A stretch of DNA of 64,000 bases from positions 133,851,967 through 133,915,966 of the forward strand of contig NC_135505.1 of the NCBI RefSeq assembly GCF_052857255.1. Reading direction: 5' to 3'. The stretch is from Amblyomma americanum. Taxonomy: Eukaryota; Arthropoda; Arachnida; Ixodida; Ixodidae. The translations under genes were made by a program, and so were the position numbers. Shown here piece by piece: positions 58,401-64,000 of this stretch. The notes beneath the pieces were generated by a model. The model saw only the letters and a list, made by a program, of their open reading frames with translations, was not told the DNA's origin and searched no databases. Positions within the stretch are counted from its first letter, which is position 1. Each line of letters starts with the position of its first letter.

Positions 58401-61400
58401 TGGGTTAGCTTTGATCCAGGTCTGATATGCGTAATGATGTGTGTCTGGTAGCAATTCTAAATCTGATCAGGAAAACATCTGTCGTGGCTCAGGTGTTGCT
58501 TTTTTGTTCTTCGGGGTTTACAAATAAAGCCTCGCTGTCTCTTGCAGCGATAGGCTCCTTCGAAGTGGTGTGCAGTCCGGCCCGGCGAGGCAAGTCTTTC
58601 ACTGAGAATGCGTGGTTCCAGGATTGACGTGCTTGTCATAGCAACTCCAAAGCCAGCCAGTGGAACATTTATCATAGCTGAGGTGCTGTGTCCCGTACTT
58701 CAGGATTGCGGTGAAAACGTCTTGTCATCTCTTGCAGTGATGGGCTTCAGTAAAATGCTGGCAAGCTCACCCCAGCAAGGCAAGTGTGTTGCTGCAAATG
58801 CTTGCAGAACAAGATTGCGAGGCATTCTAGGTTAGCTTGGTTCCTGGACTGATACGCATGTGGTAGCTATTCCAAAGCTCACCAGCAGAACTACGGGCAT
58901 TTCTCAGCTACAGTATTCTGTTCTACAGGACAGGAATGCGATTAATACTCTGGTTATGAACTTCATTAATTTATTGCAACAATGGGTTCTAGTAAAATGG
59001 TATGCAGCCCACCCCAGCAAGGCAAGTGTTTTGTTGGAAACGCTTGAAGAACGAGACTGCAGAGCAGTCTAGGTTTTCTTGGTTCCAGGGCGGATTTGTA
59101 TGCTTTAGCCATTCCAACGCTAACCCTACAAAATCTCTCGTTATTCAGGCGGTACTTTGGGATTACAATTAAAAATAGATCGTTTGTTGCAGTGATGGGC
59201 TTCAGTAAGTTGTCATACAGCCCACCGAAGCAAGGCAAGTGCTTTTCTGGAAGGCACAGCCCAAGGATTACTTTGTATACCTAGCACAGCTGAAACTTTG
59301 CATTTTAAAGCCAGGAGCTACAGTTAATCCCTTGCCTTCTCTTGCAGGGATAAACCCTCCTAAGATGTTCAGCTCGACTGAGAAAGCTAAAGGCAAGTGG
59401 TTGCATAAAGGTTTGCAGAGCAGGTTGAAGTAGGATTGTCATTTAACACAGGCTATTGTTCCTTCATTTCAATAACGCGTCATGGTGGATTGCGTCTACG
59501 GCAACCACATTTCGGGGAGAAATGCAAAAATGGCCGTGTACTGGGCAATGTCAGTGCACGTTAGATTGCTTCACGTGATTGCAATTAATAAAGAGCCCCC
59601 CACTACAACATCTCTTATTCCTCGTGTACCTTTGGGATTTGGGGCGTTAAACCCAACATACCTTGTTCCACTTCAGCCAACGGGATGTTAACCGAGGGTG
59701 TGTATTGCTGTATTCACGGGTGGATTTGCCTGTACTGTACTTCAGGGAATAATTCCCTATTTCTATAGGGACAGTTCCCTAAGTGTGGGCTTCCCTTTTC
59801 TCTAAAGTATAAGGGCTGCTGCCTTTCCCCATATGACATTCCCTAAGGAGAGTTACTTTACCTCAGTTTAGGGGATAAAAGCTACTCTTCCCCCGAAATT
59901 AATTCCCCAAGGGGAGTTTTGATCATCCCTGTTTAGGGGATAAGCGCTACTCCCCTATTTGTGTCCCGTATTTGGGGAATACAGGAAAATACTTTAAAGG
60001 AATAATTCTGAATGTACTGGACTAACAGACTTCTTCTCCTGTGTTCTGGCACCGTGCGGCTGCTGTTCGCAGAGGATGAGGCATTGACCATAGCGGGCGA
60101 GCTGAACCCTGAGCAGCTGGCGCAGGCATGGTACCGCTTCCTGCACGTGCTGGGAAATCCTGTGGACCTGTGCCGTCCTGAGGTGGTGAGCCAGACACCA
60201 GGCTTCTACAGCCTGTTGGAGGCCAGCGACTCCATTGTGGACCCGTTCCAGAACCCCTGCCTGGCCGCCCTGCCCCACATATTCCACCGGGCCATGGCAG
60301 GCATCGCCACACTTGTCGACGCCACCCTGGGTGCGCATTGTTTGCTTGCCCAAGTGCACATACATGCGGGATCATAGCTGACTTCATGGCCGACTTCATA
60401 GCGCATTGCTCAAAATAGGTCACAGATGACTTCCTAGCAGAGCTTATGGTAGTTGACAGCTGATTTCATTGCTCGTAATTCAAAAAAGTTCATGGCTTTC
60501 TTTATGGGCCAACACTGGTCTTTCACTAAAGCCAGATGCGATGGCACAGCTGTCGCTGAGGGTGGTAACCGTGGGTGGTGCGGCCCATGGGATTGCATGT
60601 GGATGAAAATTTTTAAAGTAACTTTCTGATTTCAAACTGCACCTATGACAGTGTCCCGTCATTGACAAAAGCCTTACCCATCATGGAACAAAGTGAGAAA
60701 GTATTGAATGCCAATTAAAGCACTTGTGTTTTCAAAACGCCACAATATGTGCAAGGCGGCGTTAGCCCCTGAGTTACCCCCTGGATGGGGATATTGGGCG
60801 AGAGCACAGCGCATGGAAACATATGCAAAGAAAATTCCTAAAAGAATTTTTTCATTTTGCAGGGCCGGAGCCCTTCACTATGGCACCTATTTCTCCCTTT
60901 CTTCTTTCACTCCCTCCTTTATCCGTTCCCTTACGGCGTGGTTCAGGTGTCCAAGGATATATGAGACAGATACTGCACCATTTCCTTTCCCCCAAAACCA
61001 ACCAACCAACCATTTTGCAGTGCACTTATGAAGTTAGTTCTCCATTAGCAGCTGACAAATACTTCTCAGAAGAGCACTGAAATGTACGGAATGTCATTTG
61101 AAAGCCAATGTCTTTTTGAAACGTCTCGATAATTGTATGTTGTGATGCTGGATGTACCCCCCAATAACGCTAGGCGCTTAACCAGCTGGGTGCTTCACCG
61201 AGTCAGACAAGTTCCTCGTGTAGTCTTTGAAGCCATGTGCGTTATATTTTCTCACAAACATAGTCATTCAGACTAGGTAGCCTAGACAGCTCGACATGGA
61301 AGGCAGCTCTCAAACGGCAGGATAAGTGAACCGTGCACTGTAGCAGACGGCAGCGCAGATGATACCACAACTGCCTCTGGGGTACGCACGCACGCCCTAC

Positions 61401-63258
61401 GTTTGTAAACATGGCATTGATCTATAGCTTGTAGAGCTCTTAATTTATGGGTTTTGTTTTGCACTCTAGGCAGATATGATAGAGATTGTGTTAAGCCTGA
61501 ATTCAGTCCAAAAAGATGCCTTCACGAAGTGCAGCTTGCCATACCCTGCAACAACTTTTGCTGGCAATGAAGTGAAAGCTACGGAGCTGTAATGTGCCCT
61601 CTCTTCCTACACAGGGGAATATAGTCCCTGCTTGTAGTTATTATTTTTCTTTTAAAGCATAGTATATTGTCAGTATCCATTATTTTTTAATATTTATTAA
61701 TTTATGAAATACTGCGGACATGTTGCATGTCCAAGCAGAAGAGGAAAAAAATACATAAACAAATACCAGTGATTGTGGCACCAGAAAGAGCTGCCAGCTT
61801 TCAACGTTTAAAGCCAACAAAAGAACACTTTTCTTGATGTCTAACACAGCTACCAGCTTTCATCGTTTAAAGCCAAACGAATAAAACGTTTTCTTAATTA
61901 CAACAAATTTGCTAGGCACGTCTAGTTAAAAAAAGCATCCACAGATGGCAGCAGCTGCTCTAGCGATGGACTGAATGTGCTAAGGAAAGAGAGGCGCACC
62001 ATGTGGCAAGGCACACTGTCGTGCAACTTAACTATTTGGCGAAATGACGCAGTCACAGATGCTTCACCCCTGTAGCCTTCCCTTCATTGCCAAGAAAAGC
62101 TGTTGTCGAATATATTGCGAAAGACTAAAGGCCCCGCACAGTTACTATAATGTTGTGGTTTTGATGTGTTTTGTGCAATAGTTTTACGTCACAAAAGACA
62201 TTGCTGTGGCATGCTTTTCTTTCTTCGCTAGGCATAAGCCCGCTGGCTGCAGACGAAGACCATCAGAAGTCTCTCTCGTTGCACAGCAGCTTCTCCTCGA
62301 CTGCGAGTGGGTCTGCGACGACAACGGCAGGATCGACGGGGACAACCACGACCCCACCTCACCAGAGAAGAGGAGCGACTCGCATTACTGCTATCTCAAA
62401 CCTGAAAGGTAATCTCTTTGGCTTCTGTTTTGTCGAGTTGTTTAACTTCTACACCTATATGCCCCCACAAGGAGAGTGTTTGTGTGGAAAGACGGGTGTA
62501 AGTGATAGTACAAAGGAACTTTACACATAATAACTTGAAAGTTTTTAAGTGACGTGCTTTCTCGAAACTCAGTCTAAGTCTTCGATTGTTGTCTTTTTTC
62601 TTAAGTATCACATTCTGTTGCAGTTTTTCCAAACAGCCTTGGTGTGTTCTGCTGTTGAAGGTGTCATTTCTGTTCATTGTTTTTCTGGGAGTCGTCTTTG
62701 CACCATCTTCTTCGTTTCATTGACGGCCTGCCTTTTAAGGATTGGAAAGACTTCCTATACCTAAAGTATCCAGAATGGCCTTCTTGGATAGCATCTTTGA
62801 GTGAGAGAGTCTTGCTTAGAAAAAAAAAAAGAAAGGCAGAGAGTTGGCGCTTCTGAATTCTGTGATCATGTGAACCGAGATTTCCGCGTTGACTTGTGCG
62901 TTGATGCTCTGCATCAGCCGGCTGCATCCCTCAGCGACTCATGCGTCAGTGCTCCTTCTTCCGCGCGGTGCTTTCATAGGCATGTCGAAGCCCGGAGTCT
63001 TCTCAAACATCCGCTCGAGCACATCCTCGGCCGTGGCACCCGCGGCAACGACCGGGATGTCACTGGCTGCCGCACCCCTCGTTCCACCACCGACACCACC
63101 AGCCACTGCAGTGTCTCAGCAGCTGAGGTCGACGCCTGCACCCATGCGTCCGCGCTGCAACTCAGTGCTCCACCTCTACGGTGCCTGGCTGTTTGAGGCG
63201 GCTCTGGCAGGGTCGGAGCTGGACACCCAGGGAAGCACTGTTCTCATCCAAGCAGATG
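46251..63258 (+). CDS. RALGAPB: Ral GTPase-activating protein subunit beta, N-terminal third
   Basis: RALGAPB is the non-catalytic partner of the RalGAP alpha subunits; the complex accelerates GTP hydrolysis by RalA and RalB and is controlled by insulin/Akt signalling in mammals. Seven constitutive coding exons are visible: 46,251-46,454, 48,329-48,527, 49,537-49,701, 53,357-53,590, 60,073-60,330, 62,232-62,408 and 62,980-63,258. Phases agree throughout (0, then 1 at all later junctions), giving about 505 residues. Family landmarks: MYSEW start, [20 protein letters not shown], the QAWYRFLHVLGNPVDL block, HIFHRAMAGIATLVDATLGIS, TTPPHQRR and PRCNSVLHLYGAWLFEAAL. The vertebrate protein is about 1,500 residues, so roughly two thirds lie beyond the right edge. 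The intron at 53,591-60,072 holds a tandem array of small cassette exons. Confidence 0.93.
46455..48328 (+). other. RALGAPB intron, no coding exon seen
   Basis: AT-rich. It contains the candidate MITE above and, at about 47,387, an ATTAAAGGGACA motif like the MITE end at 51,632. No exon with homology to the family is missing between the flanking exons (the ME|VICFG junction is continuous). Confidence 0.7.
46646..47150. mobile_element. Candidate MITE in RALGAPB intron
   Basis: Long imperfect inverted repeats: GTTTCAACAG..CTGTGACGTCAAAGTTGCAT (about 46,803-46,835) pairs with ATGCAACTTTGACGCCACAG..CTGTTGAAAC (about 46,993-47,037). Weaker pairing reaches the CCTTAAAGGAGTATAGGCAC end on the left and TATACTAATGCCTTACG on the right. 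The left TTAA resembles the flank of the clearer MITE at 51,632. Boundaries are approximate. Confidence 0.45.
48329..48527 (+). CDS. RALGAPB: RALGAPB coding exon 2
   Basis: Acceptor CGTCCTTCTACCAG; donor GACAGCC|GTAAGT. The exon begins VICFGLRLPLAEHEAI and ends HLYNLFEPREDS, closely following the family. It enters in phase 0 and leaves in phase 1. Confidence 0.92.
48968..49138 (+). repeat. Old Ruka-like SINE copy
   Basis: Diverged plus-strand body: CATGTGCTGTGGGATGTCAG, ACATTTAAGAGCCCCACGGG, and the TTTGGAACGTTAAACCCCAC 3' block. It lies in the RALGAPB intron after the exon at 48,329. Confidence 0.6.
49537..49701 (+). CDS. RALGAPB: RALGAPB coding exon 3
   Basis: Acceptor CCCTTTTTTTTTCAG; donor AAAAG|GTTTTG, a weak GT site chosen because it alone keeps phase 1 into the next exon (K-D-D-M-G). 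It encodes TDMISRQAVLCHQVLRRLQT through ETWDEILRFLLAVNDVLLAP, the segment matching the helical-repeat region of the family. Confidence 0.9.
51632..52171. mobile_element. TTAA-flanked MITE (piggyBac-like ends)
   Basis: The left end TTAAAGGGACACTGTGGAGA and the right end, reverse-complemented, TTAAAGGGACACTGAGGAGA form a near-perfect terminal inverted repeat with TTAA at both outer edges. TTAA target duplication is characteristic of piggyBac-type elements. The 540-bp length and absence of a transposase make it a MITE. Confidence 0.75.
52363..52571. repeat. Foldback element with internal duplication
   Basis: The left arm (TTGAAAAATAAGAGACACTGACC.., from 52,363) pairs with the right arm ending at 52,571 over about 75 bases. 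The left arm's end, TTTCGGCTTCCACACGGAAG with CCTTGTTCACA, is duplicated in tandem (about 52,411-52,440 and 52,458-52,487). The RNA or single strand would form a very stable hairpin. Confidence 0.8.
53138..53227. repeat. Three 30-bp tandem repeats
   Basis: Units CCTTTAGGGAGAAGGCCTTC.., CCTTAAGGGTGAAGGCCTTC.. and CTGTTAGGTAGAAAGCCTCT.. begin at 53,138, 53,168 and 53,198 and end in GTAAATG, GTAAATT and TCAAATG. The array is intronic. Confidence 0.75.
53357..53590 (+). CDS. RALGAPB: RALGAPB coding exon 4, upstream of the cassette array
   Basis: Acceptor CTGACTCATGCAG; donor AAACTGG|GTGAGT. The exon encodes DDMGSHMCERILTALFEVWL, then [20 protein letters not shown] and ends YGHHYPELKL plus one base (phase 1). 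It joins directly and in frame to the exon at 60,073 (LKL-EDEAL), matching the family without any insertion. Confidence 0.93.
54001..54242 (-). repeat. Ruka-like SINE, second subfamily
   Basis: Minus-strand copy with tRNA-like head (CCGCCACGGTGCCTTAGTAG, GCGGGTTCGATACTAGC), the GTGCACGTTAAAGAACATCG body and the GGGACATTCAACCTGAC..AAACCAAACC 3' end. Same subfamily as 12,048-12,299. Confidence 0.75.
55207..55239 (+). CDS. RALGAPB: Cassette exon unit 1
   Basis: Acceptor CTGTCTCTTCTTGCAG. With the distal donor CTAC|GTAAGT it is 33 nt and adds VLKSGKIPSIL, the next residue becoming Gln. With the proximal donor TCTG|GTAAGA (after 55,218) it is a 12-nt microexon adding VLKS. Both keep frame. It is the only unit with GT donors in phase at both sites. 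Confidence 0.65.
55373..55414 (+). CDS. RALGAPB: Cassette exon unit 2
   Basis: Acceptor CTTCCGTTACAG, 42 nt, donor GAAG|GCAAGT. It adds AIQSRRVKSRVNDE, strongly basic then acidic. The body has diverged far from the consensus, but the phase and GC donor are kept. No usable proximal donor. Confidence 0.65.
55581..55637 (+). CDS. RALGAPB: Cassette exon unit 3
   Basis: Acceptor ATTTTCTTGCAG, 57 nt, donor AAAG|GCAAGT. It adds EEEVTDLDKVLPRRAQKEK, the longest cassette. The length differs from the consensus by 15 nt, again a multiple of three. Confidence 0.65.
55775..55822 (+). CDS. RALGAPB: Cassette exon unit 4
   Basis: Acceptor GCTTTATCTTGCAG, 48 nt, donor AAAG|GCAAGT. It adds AFKSGKGLYGAALMEK. 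A proximal TCTG|GTAAAG after 12 nt is a possible weaker donor giving AFKS. Confidence 0.65.
55949..55960 (+). CDS. RALGAPB: Cassette exon unit 5, 12-nt microexon
   Basis: Acceptor ACCTCCTCTTGCAG and proximal donor TCTG|GTAAGG give a 12-nt phase-1 microexon adding VMKS. The distal position has ACG|GTAACT, which would leave the wrong phase, so only the short form keeps frame. Confidence 0.6.
56178..56219 (+). CDS. RALGAPB: Cassette exon unit 6
   Basis: Acceptor CCTCTTTTGCAG with a following CAG (a NAGNAG pair). The proximal donor CCTG|GTAAGC gives 12 nt (AGGP). The distal boundary would be G|GCAATA at 42 nt (AGGPGKLSLSPTRK), a degraded GC donor. The short form is more likely. Confidence 0.55.
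56430..57300 (+). other. Gap in the cassette array, no unit recognised
   Basis: In a run that otherwise repeats about every 200 bp, this stretch has no TTGCAG/GCAAGT pair. It could be an insertion or about four decayed units. A 17th decayed unit may sit just before it, at about 56,379 (TTTTTTCGTAG|GCTCTAGCCG). Confidence 0.4.
57479..57490 (+). CDS. RALGAPB: Cassette exon unit 7, 12-nt microexon
   Basis: Acceptor GTATCTCTCGCAG, proximal donor TCCG|GTAAGG, 12 nt adding ATGS. A one-base loss downstream puts the distal AAG|GCAGGC out of phase, so only the short form preserves the reading frame. Confidence 0.55.
57701..57742 (+). pseudogene. Cassette exon unit 8, stop-containing
   Basis: The acceptor CATCTCTTGCAG is good, but the second codon is TAG in the only frame consistent with the flanking exons. 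The distal donor is degraded (A|GCAACT). It is either a dead unit or a poison exon that would trigger decay of the transcript. Confidence 0.6.
57890..57931 (+). CDS. RALGAPB: Cassette exon unit 9, consensus-like
   Basis: Acceptor TTTGTTTCGTTGCAG, 42 nt, donor CAAG|GCAAGT. It adds AMGSGKVAYSPPRQ and is close to the array consensus. The proximal site is itself GC (TCAG|GCAAAG). Confidence 0.7.
58086..58127 (+). CDS. RALGAPB: Cassette exon unit 10
   Basis: Acceptor GTCATTTATCGCAG, 42 nt, donor CGAG|GCAAGT. It adds VMGSSRRANSSPQR, the most Ser/Arg-rich version. The proximal site is GTCGAA, not a usable donor. Confidence 0.7.
58312..58353 (+). CDS. RALGAPB: Cassette exon unit 11
   Basis: Acceptor GCCATCTCTTGCAG, 42 nt, donor CAAG|GCAAGT. 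It adds VMGTGKTMYGPPRQ. The proximal site is ACTG|GTAAAA. Confidence 0.7.
58548..58589 (+). CDS. RALGAPB: Cassette exon unit 12
   Basis: Acceptor CGCTGTCTCTTGCAG, 42 nt, donor CGAG|GCAAGT. It adds AIGSFEVVCSPARR. The proximal donor is destroyed (TTCGAA), so only the long form is possible. Confidence 0.7.
58738..58779 (+). CDS. RALGAPB: Cassette exon unit 13
   Basis: Acceptor GTCATCTCTTGCAG, 42 nt, donor CAAG|GCAAGT. It adds VMGFSKMLASSPQQ. The proximal site is TTCA|GTAAAA. Confidence 0.7.
58980..59021 (+). pseudogene. Cassette exon unit 14, acceptor lost
   Basis: The body (encoding AMGSSKMVCSPPQQ) and the donor CAAG|GCAAGT are intact. The acceptor reads TTATTGCAAC where the others read TTGCAG, so the obligatory AG is gone. 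It has been dead only a short time, as the body shows no stop. Confidence 0.65.
59193..59234 (+). CDS. RALGAPB: Cassette exon unit 15, dual donor
   Basis: Acceptor ATCGTTTGTTGCAG. The distal donor CAAG|GCAAGT gives 42 nt (VMGFSKLSYSPPKQ). The proximal donor TTCA|GTAAGT, a perfect GT match, gives 12 nt (VMGF). Both preserve phase 1, so this unit could make two products. Confidence 0.65.
59348..59392 (+). CDS. RALGAPB: Cassette exon unit 16
   Basis: Acceptor TGCCTTCTCTTGCAG, 45 nt, donor AAAG|GCAAGT. It adds GINPPKMFSSTEKAK. It is the last unit, diverged in body and three bases longer than the consensus, and phase-preserving. Confidence 0.65.
59500..59690 (+). repeat. Old Ruka-like SINE copy
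   Basis: Diverged plus-strand body: GGCCGTGTACTGGGCAATGT, CAGTGCACGTTAGATTGCTT, and the GGGGCGTTAAACCCAACATA 3' block. It separates the cassette array from the next constitutive exon. Confidence 0.6.
59720..59995. repeat. Degenerate tandem repeats with TTCCCTA and TAGGGGATAA motifs
   Basis: GTTTAGGGGATAAAAGCTACTC (about 59,868) and GTTTAGGGGATAAGCGCTACTC (about 59,931) are 63 bp apart, within a stretch that also repeats TTCCCTA and its complement. It ends just before the acceptor region of the exon at 60,073. Confidence 0.55.
60073..60330 (+). CDS. RALGAPB: RALGAPB coding exon 5, downstream of the cassette array
   Basis: Acceptor GGCTGCTGTTCGCAG; donor CCCTGG|GTGCGC. It encodes (E)DEALTIAGELNPEQLAQAWY, RFLHVLGNPVDLCRPEVV, the LAALPHIFHRAMAGIATLVD block and ends DATL (phase 1 both sides). 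The RFLHxLxNPVDL and FxRAMxGI motifs are family hallmarks. Confidence 0.93.
60331..62231 (+). other. RALGAPB intron, no exon seen
   Basis: No missing coding segment by homology (the DATL-GIS junction is continuous). Apart from the SINE fragment, there is a short tandem duplication near 61,796-61,890 (GCTACCAGCTTTCATCGTTT, GCTGCCAGCTTTCAACGTTT). Confidence 0.7.
60867..61010 (+). repeat. Ruka-like SINE 3' fragment
   Basis: GGAGCCCTTCACTATGGCAC, the CTTTC stretch, CGTGGTTCAGGTGTCCAAGG, ATATGAGACAGATACTGCAC and a CCCCCAAAACCAACC tail. Plus orientation in the RALGAPB intron. Confidence 0.8.
62232..62408 (+). CDS. RALGAPB: RALGAPB coding exon 6, low-complexity linker
   Basis: Acceptor TTTCTTTCTTCGCTAG; donor CTGAAAG|GTAATC; phase 1 on both sides. 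It encodes GISPLAADEDHQ, a Ser/Thr-rich stretch and TTTTPPHQRRGATRITAISN. The TTPPHxRR motif matches the disordered linker of vertebrate RALGAPB and supports the exon. Confidence 0.88.
62980..63258 (+). CDS. RALGAPB: RALGAPB coding exon 7, last in window
   Basis: Acceptor GCGGTGCTTTCATAG; donor GCAGATG|GTGAGG; phase 1 both sides. A Ser/Ala/Pro-rich part (GMSKPGVFSNIRSSTSS..) leads into the conserved PRCNSVLHLYGAWLFEAALA segment. No further RALGAPB exon is recognised before the window ends. Confidence 0.88.
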
Positions 63259-64000
63259 GTGAGGATCTATAACTCTTCTGTATGACTTGTTAAGTGCAAC
63301 ATGCTCAGTGTGCATATTCTAACTCCGATACCTTGAGGGAAATATTTTTAGAGGGATGTTTCAAGGACTGCTTTGAGAGAATAGATCTTTGAGGGATCAA
63401 CCCCTTGAGAAATCCCCGAAGTACATGTGTCCCTCAGCTTCAGCGCAAAGTTTCGTTGGACCAGTCACGAGGATAGGAACCTGTTTCTGCCAAAGTGCTA
63501 TCGATTCGGTGACTTTGTTTCTTGGTGTAGTGTCTCTGATGCAGCAGATGGTGCTGCAGTATGAGCAGTCTCAGAGGTGTGCCAGGTTGGCAACAGTCAC
63601 TTGTAGTGCAAAAGAAATTGGATATTGTTGCAGTTGTGTAGCAACTGCTCTTAAAAGCAGCGAGCAAAAATGTTTTTCCTGTTTTTGCTTATGAGTAAAA
63701 CTATCTATATTACGAGGATAACAATGGCTTCATACGTGCACGTAAATTGGTATTTGAGTGTTTTCTGTTTTTAGTTAAAAAAAGTGGCCCACGCTACTAC
63801 AGCAAGATTCAGACTTGCTATTCTACGAGCACGAACATTGCGACTGCATAATTGCACTTTTTGGTGCAGTTGGAAGCCACAACCACTTCCGCTGCTTCAG
63901 CAAATTAATGAGCACTTCGATTTCTTTGAGGGATCAGTCCCTTGGCATGCAAGCCCTGTGTAATACATTCCTGCGTTAAAAACAAAGCAATTTTGTGTAT
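63259..64000 (+). other. RALGAPB intron, open at the right edge
   Basis: The DNA after the GTGAGG donor shows no exon with similarity to the next part of the family. The frames at 63,389-63,694 lack suitable splice sites and resemblance. The gene continues beyond the window. Confidence 0.65.

Larger units (their letters stand above)
55207..59392 (+). repeat. RALGAPB: Tandem array of small cassette-exon units in RALGAPB
   Basis: Sixteen recognisable units start at 55,207, 55,373, 55,581, 55,775, 55,949, 56,178, 57,479, 57,701, 57,890, 58,086, 58,312, 58,548, 58,738, 58,980, 59,193 and 59,348. Apart from one 1.3-kb gap they lie 155-242 bp apart. Each has a pyrimidine tract and, except unit 14, a CAG acceptor (mostly TTGCAG), a short exon body and a donor. 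Eleven have the exact donor G|GCAAGT. Body lengths 33, 42, 45, 48 and 57 are all multiples of three, and every intact unit enters and leaves in phase 1, the phase of the flanking exons. The consensus body encodes (A/V)MGSGKVAYSPPRQ. Units 7-15 also share intron flanks. Alternative use, singly or in combination, is inferred. Confidence 0.75.

Overview
This is a window of arthropod nuclear DNA, most likely from a hard tick. The evidence is spliced genes with GT-AG and GC-AG introns, at least ten copies of tRNA-derived SINEs of the kind found in ticks (Ruka-like), RNase H-bearing I-type LINE remains, TTAA-flanked MITEs and many long poly-G/poly-C runs. The tick assignment is inference from repeat content and not a search result.

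Layout. 1-12.9 kb is intergenic and repeat-laden (SINE copies, LINE debris, microsatellites). 12,930-15,249 is a non-autonomous hAT-like element with matching ends and a perfect 8-bp target-site duplication. An inverted, truncated relative lies at about 25,770-26,964. At 20.45-20.64 kb there is a convincing core promoter (CRE, CCAAT, TATA-like, initiator) and a first exon that ends exactly at an ATG. It probably feeds, over a 10-kb intron, into exons at 30,800-31,726 and 32,471-32,533 that encode a Pro/Glu/Ala/Lys-rich low-complexity protein of about 330 residues. On the minus strand, 37,525-38,348 holds a putative heavily N-glycosylated type I membrane protein whose reading frame is broken at two homopolymers. 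38.83-43.40 kb is a degenerate I-superfamily LINE with endonuclease, reverse transcriptase and RNase H domains and a (TTCC)n tail.

The right third (44.7 kb to the edge) is the 5' part of the gene for the Ral GTPase-activating protein beta subunit (RALGAPB): a 5' non-coding exon and seven coding exons covering about the first third of the protein. The gene runs off the right end.

The outstanding feature is in the intron between the coding exons at 53,357-53,590 and 60,073-60,330. A tandem array of 16 recognisable small exon-like units (55,207-59,392) repeats about every 200 bp. Each has an acceptor ending in CAG, mostly CTTGCAG or a close variant. The units are small (12 to 57 nt), mostly a multiple of three and phase 1 on both sides, and 11 of 16 end at an exact G|GCAAGT donor, a rare GC-AG donor. 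The flanking constitutive exons join in frame without them. Several units carry an alternative GT donor after only 12 nt. One unit has a stop codon, one has lost its acceptor and one has lost the phase of its distal donor. This looks like a birth-and-death array of alternative micro-cassette exons that would insert variable Ser/Pro/basic peptides at one site in a RalGAP subunit.
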